A stretch of DNA of 21,537 bases from positions 1 through 21,537 of the forward strand of contig DATFMX010000105.1 of assembly GCA_035266685.1 (NCBI GenBank), written 5' to 3'. Shown piece by piece: positions 5,661-10,970 of this stretch (positions are counted from its first letter, which is position 1; every line of letters begins with the position of its first letter). This DNA comes from VRUE01 sp035266685 (lineage in GTDB: Bacteria > Actinomycetota > Thermoleophilia > Solirubrobacterales > 70-9). The notes below the pieces were generated by a model. The model was given only the letters and a program-made list of their open reading frames with translations. It was not told the origin of the DNA and did no database searches. Made by a program: the position numbers and the translations under genes.

Positions 5661-7613
5661 GTGCAAGGCAGCGCGCAGACCCGTATCGGGCGGTGGTTCG
5701 ACCGCCATCCGCTGCCCCTGCGCCTGTTCGCGCTCTGCGCGCTGATCTGGGGCGTCGGTTACCTGATCTGGCGCTTCGGTTGGAGCGGCGAAGGCGCCAA
5801 CCCGGTGCTCTTCGCGATGCTGCTGCTGACCGAGGTCTACGGGCTCTGGGCGCTGGGCACGCTCGCCTGGTACTCGTGGTCGCAGCCGGCCGTGGTGCGA
5901 CCGCCGGCGACGCCGGGTCGCGCGATCGACGTCTACGTCTGCACCTACGACGAGCCGCTCGAGGTCGTCGCGGCGACGCTGGCCGGCTGCCGCGCGCTGA
6001 CCTACCCGCACACGACCTACCTGCTCGACGACGGGCGGCGACCGGAGATGGAGGAGCTGGCGCACACCGCCGGCGCGGCGTACTTGACCCGGCCCGACAA
6101 CTCGCACGCCAAGGCGGGCAACATCAACGCGGCGCTCGAGCGCACCGAGGGCGAGCTGGTGCTGATGCTCGACGCCGACCACGTGCCGATGCCCGACGCG
6201 CTCGACGCGATGGTCGGCTACTTCGACGACGAGCGCGTCTGCCTGGTGCAGAGCCCGCACGACTTCTTCAACCACGACTCGGTCCAGCACTACGTCGTCG
6301 GCCGGCACGAGCAGTCGCTCTTCTACCGTGTCGTCTGCCCCGGCAAGGACCGCGACGGCGCCGCCTACTGGTGCGGCTCCTCGGCAGTGCTGCGGCGCGA
6401 GGCGCTGCTCGAGATCGGCGGCGTCGCGACCGAGACGATCGCCGAGGACTTCCACACGACGATCCGCATGCAGCGCCACGGCTGGACGACCCGCTACCAC
6501 GACGAGGTGCTGGTCCAGGGCCTCGCGCCGCACGACCTCGACAGCTACCTGCTGCAGCGCGACCGCTGGGCGCGCGGCAACCTCGCCGTCTTCACCCTTC
6601 CCGAGTCCCCCTTGCGCGCCCGCGAGTTGCGCCCGCTCCAGCGGCTCTCCTACTTCGCCAGCCTCGCCGCCTACCTGGCGCCGCCGATGCGCCTGCTGCT
6701 GCTGGCGACCGTGGGGGCGGTGCTGTGGACCGGAGCGCTGCCGATGAAGATCAGCGTCGTCGCCCTGGCGGCGCTCTGGCTGCCGGCCGTCAGCCTCAAC
6801 CTGCTCGCCGGCTCGGCGCTGACCCGCGGCTACATGAAGATCGGCGAGACCGCCCACTACGAACTGCTGACGATGGAGATCTACACGCGGGCGCTGCGCT
6901 GCATCTTCCGCCCCGGGCACACCGCCTTCAAGGTGACGCCGAAGCAGGGCGACGGCGGCGGCGGGCTCGATGCGGTGCGAAAGCTGCACCTGGTCGTCAT
7001 CGCGGCGGTCGTGGTCGGCGGCGGGACGATCCTGCGCCTGCTCGACCTGGTCGGCGTCGGGCCGCTGCCCGATATGCCGGGGATTGCCGCCTGGATCGTG
7101 CCGCTGCTCGGGCTGATCGAGATGCGCCGCATTCTGCGCACGCTGCTCGCCGTAGGGCGCCGCCAGCAGCGGCGCCAGGTCTACCGCTTCGAGGGCGACG
7201 CGGCGGCCCACTGCTTCGCCGCCGGCGGGCACATCGGCGGCCGTCTGGTCGACGCCAGCGCCGCCGGGGTCGGGCTGGTCCTCGACGCCCCGGTGACCGT
7301 CGGCGAGCGCCCGGCTGTGCTGCTCGAGCTCGAGGATGCGACCGGCGAGGCCCACGAAGTCGCCGCCCAGGTCGAAGTGCGCACCTGCCGCGAGACCGAG
7401 GGCCGCTTCCTGGTCGGCGCGACGATCGAGGAGATCGACTCCGCTTCCCGCATGCGCCTGATGGAGTGGTGCTACGTCGTCTGCAGCCACGAGCGCCTGC
7501 GCGGCCACCGCCCCGCGGCGCCCGCCCCGGCATCGGGCGAGGAGATCGTGCTGCCGCTTGACGAGCGCCCGGCACCGGCGCTGACGATCAGCGAGGCTCC
7601 GGAAGCCGCCTAG
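5661..7613 (+). CDS. BcsA-like GT2 glycosyltransferase with C-terminal PilZ domain
   Basis: A 650-residue inner-membrane processive glycosyltransferase. Two N-terminal membrane segments (about 18-36 and 43-68) precede the GT2 domain: D123-D124-G, HAKAGNIN (from H149), DAD (171-173), an AED acceptor motif (E262-D263) and QRDRW (299-303). These are the nucleotide-sugar and catalytic motifs of the cellulose synthase family. More membrane helices follow. The PilZ domain has an arginine cluster (R500-R505) and DASAAG (531-536), matching the c-di-GMP site RxxxR...DxSxxG. It probably makes a beta-linked exopolysaccharide under c-di-GMP control. The sugar cannot be read from the sequence, and no BcsB-like partner is present here. 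Start uncertain: GTG 5661 or TTG 5592, the latter inside the tRNA promoter. Confidence 0.92.
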   Translation: MQGSAQTRIGRWFDRHPLPLRLFALCALIWGVGYLIWRFGWSGEGANPVLFAMLLLTEVYGLWALGTLAWYSWSQPAVVRPPATPGRAIDVYVCTYDEPLEVVAATLAGCRALTYPHTTYLLDDGRRPEMEELAHTAGAAYLTRPDNSHAKAGNINAALERTEGELVLMLDADHVPMPDALDAMVGYFDDERVCLVQSPHDFFNHDSVQHYVVGRHEQSLFYRVVCPGKDRDGAAYWCGSSAVLRREALLEIGGVATETIAEDFHTTIRMQRHGWTTRYHDEVLVQGLAPHDLDSYLLQRDRWARGNLAVFTLPESPLRARELRPLQRLSYFASLAAYLAPPMRLLLLATVGAVLWTGALPMKISVVALAALWLPAVSLNLLAGSALTRGYMKIGETAHYELLTMEIYTRALRCIFRPGHTAFKVTPKQGDGGGGLDAVRKLHLVVIAAVVVGGGTILRLLDLVGVGPLPDMPGIAAWIVPLLGLIEMRRILRTLLAVGRRQQRRQVYRFEGDAAAHCFAAGGHIGGRLVDASAAGVGLVLDAPVTVGERPAVLLELEDATGEAHEVAAQVEVRTCRETEGRFLVGATIEEIDSASRMRLMEWCYVVCSHERLRGHRPAAPAPASGEEIVLPLDERPAPALTISEAPEAA

Positions 7614-7617
7614 CCTC

Positions 7618-7623
7618 TAGGCT
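7618..7623 (+). promoter_or_regulatory. -10 element of tRNA-Ser(GGA)
   Basis: TAGGCT lies 11 bases before the tRNA, immediately after the glycosyltransferase stop codon (7611-7613). Confidence 0.4.
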
Positions 7624-7634
7624 TGTCCCACCCT

Positions 7635-7724
7635 GGAGAGGTGTCCGAGTGGCTTAAGGAGCGCGACTGGAAATCGCGTGGGCGGGGTTAACCCGTCTCG
7701 TGGGTTCGAATCCCACCCTCTCCG
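7635..7724 (+). tRNA. tRNA-Ser (anticodon GGA)
   Basis: Acceptor GGAGAGG (7635-7641) pairs with CCTCTCC (7717-7723). The anticodon stem CGCGA/TCGCG holds the loop CTGGAAA, with anticodon GGA at 7669-7671. A long variable arm (GGCGGGGTTAACCCGTC region) is typical of serine tRNAs. The T-arm GTGGG/CCCAC holds TTCGAAT. It decodes UCC and UCU. CCA is not encoded. Confidence 0.96.
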
Positions 7725-7759
7725 CTCGCGCGCGGATTGCGGCGCCTGGCGGCGTCATC

Positions 7760-7800
7760 GGGGTCTCGCTGTGCAGAGCACTATCGAGACCCCTCTTTCT
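7760..7800 (+). terminator. Intrinsic terminator of tRNA-Ser(GGA)
   Basis: GGGGTCTCG (7760-7768) pairs perfectly with CGAGACCCC (7785-7793). A nested GTGC/GCAC stem sits in the loop, and a pyrimidine tail (CTCTTTCT) follows. The 3' arm and tail overlap the last codons of tadA on the other strand, so its C-terminal coding sequence doubles as terminator DNA. Confidence 0.8.
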
Positions 7801-8293
7801 TGCCAGACTTGCCCTCCGCGCGCGAGTCACGCCTCACCGAAAAGAAGTCGCGCAGCAGCGCCGCGCACTCCGCCTCCATGACGCCGCCGACAATCTCCGG
7901 TCGGTGGTTGAGCGCCGGCTCGGCGAGGACGTCGAGGATGCTGCCTGCCGCGCCGGCCTTGGGGTCTCGGGCGCCGTAGACGACGGTGGGGATGCGGGCT
8001 AGGACGACTGCGCCGGCGCACATCGCGCAGGGCTCGAGCGTGACGTAGAGGGTCGTGCCCGGCAGGCGCCAGCCGCCGAGCGCCTCGGCTGCCGCGCGGA
8101 TCGCGAGGATCTCCGCGTGGGCGGTCGGGTCGCGGCGCAGCTCGCGCTCGTTGCCGGCGCTCGCCAGCGGCTCGCCGTCGCGGGCGACGACGGCGCCGAT
8201 CGGCACATCGCCGTGGCCCTCCGCCTCGCGGGCGCGCTTGAGCGCCAGCGCCATCAGACGTTCATCGGTCTCGCCGCCGGTCGCGTCCGTCAT
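7781..8293 (-). CDS. tadA: tRNA-specific adenosine deaminase TadA
   Basis: A 170-residue zinc deaminase that converts the wobble adenosine (A34) of tRNA-Arg to inosine, an essential decoding step in most bacteria. The zinc and catalytic motifs are complete: HAE with H59 and E61, and PCAMC with C89 and C92. N-terminal helix (ERLMALALKRAREAE) and GDVPIGAVV are typical of the family. ATG 8293 was chosen because TACTCT ends 7 bases upstream and the protein then has normal length. A TTG nine codons earlier is less likely. The C-terminal tail is basic (SRAEGKSGKKEGSR) and overlaps the tRNA-Ser terminator. A guanine or other nucleoside deaminase is the main alternative, but the sequence best fits TadA. 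Confidence 0.93.
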   Translation of the reverse strand: MTDATGGETDERLMALALKRAREAEGHGDVPIGAVVARDGEPLASAGNERELRRDPTAHAEILAIRAAAEALGGWRLPGTTLYVTLEPCAMCAGAVVLARIPTVVYGARDPKAGAAGSILDVLAEPALNHRPEIVGGVMEAECAALLRDFFSVRRDSRAEGKSGKKEGSR

Positions 8294-8300
8294 CGATCCG

Positions 8301-8306
8301 AGAGTA
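8301..8306 (-). promoter_or_regulatory. -10 element of tadA
   Basis: TACTCT on the minus strand lies 7 bases before the ATG at 8293. Confidence 0.5.
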
Positions 8307-8390
8307 TGTGCGACCGACAACTTCCCGGGCGGGCCGGTGTTGAAGACATTGGTCGCTCACGGCAGGGACGCGCGAGCAGACGAACCGAAG

Positions 8391-9566
8391 ATGATCCGAC
8401 GGCTTTCGACATCCGCTGCCCTCGCGCTGCTCGCAAGCGCGCTGCTCGCGGCCCCGGCACTGGCCGCAACTCCCAACCCGGTCGCCAGGGCCGCCGTGCT
8501 GCCCGACGACCCGGGGCCGCTCTCCACCCCGCCCGGACCGCCGGGCGCCTGGACCTCGCTGCAATGGAACTTCCTTCCCTGGGAAGGGACCGCGACCGCG
8601 ACCCTTCCCGTCTCGCCCGGCGGCATCGACGCGGTCGGCGCCTGGCGCCACCTCGCCGAAGCGGGACACGGCGGCGCCCGCGGCGTCGTCGTCGCCGTGC
8701 TCGACACCGGGGTCGCCTACCGCAACGACGGGCGTCGCTTCCGTCGCAGCCCCGACTTCAGCGGCGACCAGTTCGTCCCCGGGTACGACTTCATCGGACA
8801 CGACCGGCTGCCGCTCGACGAAAACGGCCACGGCACGCATGTCGCCGGCACGATCGCCGAGAAGACCGGCAACGGGATCGGGCTGACCGGGCTCGCCTTC
8901 CATGCCAAGCTGATGCCCGTGCGCGTGCTCGACCGCAACGGCAGCGGGCGCGCCGACGACATCGCCCACGGCATCCGCTACGCCGTGCGCCACCGCGCCG
9001 ACGTGATCAACATGAGCTTCAACTTCGGCTGCGGCAAGAGCGTGCCGGCGATCGACCGGGCGTTGCGCAACGCCTACCGACACGGAGTGGTGACCGTCGC
9101 CTCCGTCGGCAATGTCGGCTCGGAGACCTGCGTCTCGCCGCCGGCGACCGGGCCCCGCGTGATCGGCGTCGGCGGCACGACCGAGGGCGGCTGCCTCGGC
9201 AGCTACTCGCTGCTGCCCGGCAAGGGCGTCGACCTGGTCGCACCCGGCGGCGGCTCGCCGGTCCCCGGCTGTCCCTCGGTCTCCAACCGCTCGATCTACC
9301 AGGTGACGCTGAAGGGCGGCAACACCCGCCGCTTCGGCGAGCCCGGCAGCTACATCGGCACCTCGATGGCGGCCGCGCATGTCTCCGGCGTCGCCGCGAT
9401 GGTCCTCGCCAGCGGCGTCATCCCCGCGAAGGTCTCCCCCGAGGGCCGCGTCAACCGCGTGCTGCGCCGCCTGCGCCAGACCGCCCGCGACATCGGTCAG
9501 CCCCACGCGCAAGAGGGCGCAGGACTTATCGACGCGGGCCGGGCAACCGACCCTGAGGTCGGCTGA
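8391..9566 (+). CDS. Secreted subtilisin-like serine protease (S8 family)
   Basis: The 391-residue preprotein has a Sec signal peptide (MIRRLSTSAALALLASALLA, cleavage probably after ALA near residue 24) and a short Pro/Gly-rich pro-region. The S8 catalytic domain has D105 in VLDTG, H147 in GHGTHVAG and S325 in GTSMAAAHVSG. The oxyanion-hole Asn is in VASVGNVG. All of the triad is present, so the enzyme should be active. The pro-domain is shorter than the usual inhibitor I9 domain. No C-terminal anchor or sorting signal is visible, so it is probably released. Divergent from tadA. The ATG has only a weak GAAG ahead; an in-frame GTG at 8337 is a less likely start. Its 3' end is three bases from the converging universal stress gene. 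Confidence 0.92.
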   Translation: MIRRLSTSAALALLASALLAAPALAATPNPVARAAVLPDDPGPLSTPPGPPGAWTSLQWNFLPWEGTATATLPVSPGGIDAVGAWRHLAEAGHGGARGVVVAVLDTGVAYRNDGRRFRRSPDFSGDQFVPGYDFIGHDRLPLDENGHGTHVAGTIAEKTGNGIGLTGLAFHAKLMPVRVLDRNGSGRADDIAHGIRYAVRHRADVINMSFNFGCGKSVPAIDRALRNAYRHGVVTVASVGNVGSETCVSPPATGPRVIGVGGTTEGGCLGSYSLLPGKGVDLVAPGGGSPVPGCPSVSNRSIYQVTLKGGNTRRFGEPGSYIGTSMAAAHVSGVAAMVLASGVIPAKVSPEGRVNRVLRRLRQTARDIGQPHAQEGAGLIDAGRATDPEVG

Positions 9567-9574
9567 CCTTCAGG
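9552..9574. terminator. Possible bidirectional hairpin between converging genes
   Basis: CCTGAGGTC (9552-9560) and GACCTTCAGG (9565-9574) pair around a GGCT loop with one bulged T. The hairpin spans the stop codons of the protease and the universal stress gene. There is no strong T-run on either side, so termination is plausible but unproven. Confidence 0.35.
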
Positions 9575-10013
9575 TAGTGCGGACGATCAGCACGCTGCAA
9601 GGCGCGTGATGCGAGACGTTGTTGGGGACGCTGCCGAGCACGAAGCGCCGCGCGCCGGTCATCCCCTTGTTGCCGACGACGATCAGGTCGGCCTTGGTCT
9701 CTTCGGCGACGCTGAGCACGGCCTCGGCCGGGTCGCCCTCGACCGGGTGCGTCTGCACATCGATCCCTTCCTTCTTGGCGCTCGCCGCGGCGGCGTCGAG
9801 CACGAGGTTGACGTCCTCGCGCGGGCCGATCTCATACTGGACGTCGGCCGGAACTCCCTCCTGCTCGCTCTGCAGGCGCCGCTTCGAGACCGGCGCGTAG
9901 GCGCTGACGATGCTGAGCTGCGCACCCGCGAGCTTCGCCAGGTCAACCGCCTGCCGCACGGCTTCCCCGGCGGTCTCCGATCCATCGGTCCCGATGACGA
10001 TGCGATTGAACAC
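9570..10013 (-). CDS. Universal stress protein, UspA family, ATP-binding type
   Basis: The 147-residue single-domain protein starts FNRIVIGTDGSETAGEAV. Its C-terminal end carries the nucleotide motif G-2x-G-9x-G-S exactly (G114, G117, G127-S128, in VVGNKGMTGARRFVLGS), the mark of the ATP-binding UspA class. Such cytoplasmic proteins accumulate under starvation, hypoxia or redox stress. In mycobacteria several belong to the DosR regulon. The start is GTG. TAGTAT ends 6 bases upstream and overlaps the stop codon of the small membrane ORF behind it, so the gene has its own promoter even if it is also read from upstream. It converges on the protease gene. Confidence 0.93.
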   Translation of the reverse strand: MFNRIVIGTDGSETAGEAVRQAVDLAKLAGAQLSIVSAYAPVSKRRLQSEQEGVPADVQYEIGPREDVNLVLDAAAASAKKEGIDVQTHPVEGDPAEAVLSVAEETKADLIVVGNKGMTGARRFVLGSVPNNVSHHAPCSVLIVRTT

Positions 10014-10019
10014 GCGGCG

Positions 10020-10025
10020 ATACTA
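10020..10025 (-). promoter_or_regulatory. -10 element of the universal stress gene
   Basis: TAGTAT on the minus strand ends 6 bases before the GTG at 10013. Confidence 0.5.
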
Positions 10026-10172
10026 ACGCGCCGCGCGGTGGGCCGGCAATCCGCGCGAGTCGCCGCCGAGGATTTCGGTCGGCGTCGTCGCCAGGCGGAC
10101 GATCGCGATCGCCATCGCGGCGACGAGGCAGGCGACCAGCACGACCATCGCGGCTTTCCACAGTCCGGGCAC
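10023..10172 (-). CDS. Putative small single-pass membrane protein
   Basis: A 49-codon frame starting at GTG reads (V)PGLWKAAMVVLVACLVAAM, then AIAIVRLATTPTEILGG and a basic tail GLPAHRAAR. This is one clear transmembrane helix (about residues 7-27) with a short polar end. Support comes from the hydrophobic pattern, from TAGGGT (10181-10186) ending 8 bases before the GTG, and from fitting exactly between the divergent hydrolase promoter and the universal stress gene, 9 bases from the latter. I recognise no family. It is short enough that chance cannot be excluded. An internal ATG at 10148 would shorten it to 41 residues. Confidence 0.5.
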   Translation of the reverse strand: MPGLWKAAMVVLVACLVAAMAIAIVRLATTPTEILGGDSRGLPAHRAAR

Positions 10173-10180
10173 GGCCCCGA

Positions 10181-10186
10181 ACCCTA
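10181..10186 (-). promoter_or_regulatory. -10 element of the small membrane ORF
   Basis: TAGGGT on the minus strand, 8 bases before the GTG at 10172 and only four bases from the opposing -10 of the hydrolase gene. Confidence 0.4.
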
Positions 10187-10190
10187 GAGC

Positions 10191-10196
10191 TACCCT
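10191..10196 (+). promoter_or_regulatory. -10 element of the MBL-fold hydrolase gene
   Basis: TACCCT ends 6 bases before the ATG at 10203, the leaderless spacing. Confidence 0.5.
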
Positions 10197-10202
10197 CTTC
10201 CC

Positions 10203-10913
10203 ATGGAGAGAGTCGCCGACGGGGTCTGGCTGCTGCGGGGCGACCTGCGCAAGTCGATGAACATCTACTTCCTCGAGGACGGCGACGGACTCGTCCAGTT
10301 CGACGCCGGCAGCAAGGGGATGACGAAGCGGGCGCGCGTCGAGGCCGAGCGGCTCGGCGGGCTGAAGCGGGTCGTGCTCGGCCACGCGCACGCCGACCAC
10401 CGCGGCACGGCGCCGCACATGGGCGTGCCGGTCCACTGCCATCCCGACGAGGTCGCCGACGCCGAAAGCGATGCCTCGATCGCCCCCTACATGGACCTCT
10501 CGCAGCTGCCGGTCGCGCCGATCCGCTGGCTCTACCCCTTCCTGCTGCGGCGCTGGGACGGCGGCGCGGTGAAGGTCGCCGGAACCGTCTCGGAGGGCGA
10601 CGAGGTGGCGGGGTTCCGGGTGATCCACTTCCCCGGCCACGCGCCCGGACTGATCGGCCTCTGGCGCGAGAGCGACCGGGTTGCGCTGGTCAGCGACGTC
10701 GTCTACCTCGTCGACTCGGCGCGGTTCAAACCGCTGCCGGACGGAGAGGCGAGCGTGCCCCACCCCGCCTGGGCCTGGGACCACGCCAAGGCGAAGCAGT
10801 CGGTGCGCAAGCTGGCGGCGCTCGAACCGCGCGTCGTCGCCACCGGGCACGCGGAGCCGCTGCGCGGCGACAACCTGCGCGAGACGCTCGAGCGGGCCGC
10901 CGAGAAGTACTAG
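10203..10913 (+). CDS. Metallo-beta-lactamase-fold hydrolase
   Basis: A 236-residue cytoplasmic protein with the complete two-metal site of the family: HAHADH (H61, H63, D65, H66), H146 in FPGHAPG, D165 in LVSDVVY and H216 in ATGHAEPL. It starts MERVADGVWLLRGDLRKSMN, as expected for the first strand pair of the fold. The FPGHAPG motif and length place it near glyoxalase II-like and other general MBL hydrolases; it is not obviously a beta-lactamase or an RNase. The substrate cannot be predicted. A stand-alone gene with its own promoter; the next gene in the same direction begins 57 bases later behind its own possible -10. Confidence 0.9.
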   Translation: MERVADGVWLLRGDLRKSMNIYFLEDGDGLVQFDAGSKGMTKRARVEAERLGGLKRVVLGHAHADHRGTAPHMGVPVHCHPDEVADAESDASIAPYMDLSQLPVAPIRWLYPFLLRRWDGGAVKVAGTVSEGDEVAGFRVIHFPGHAPGLIGLWRESDRVALVSDVVYLVDSARFKPLPDGEASVPHPAWAWDHAKAKQSVRKLAALEPRVVATGHAEPLRGDNLRETLERAAEKY

Positions 10914-10954
10914 CGGAGGCGCCGGGGTCGCCGCGCTCGCGGGCGTCGCTCCCA

Positions 10955-10960
10955 TAGGTT
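10955..10960 (+). promoter_or_regulatory. Possible -10 element of the polytopic membrane protein gene
   Basis: TAGGTT ends 10 bases before the ATG at 10971, giving at most a very short leader. Confidence 0.35.
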
Positions 10961-10970
10961 GCCCTCTCTG

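Noticed and set aside
5223..7508. Long open frame (about 760 codons) on the minus strand
   Set aside because: It runs antisense through the glycosyltransferase and even through tRNA-Ser(CGA); the composition is that of a shadow frame.
193..7724. tRNA genes as attachment sites of an integrated island
   Set aside because: No direct duplicate of any tRNA 3' end and no integrase were found in the window. The two tRNA-Ser copies share sequence simply because they are isoacceptors.
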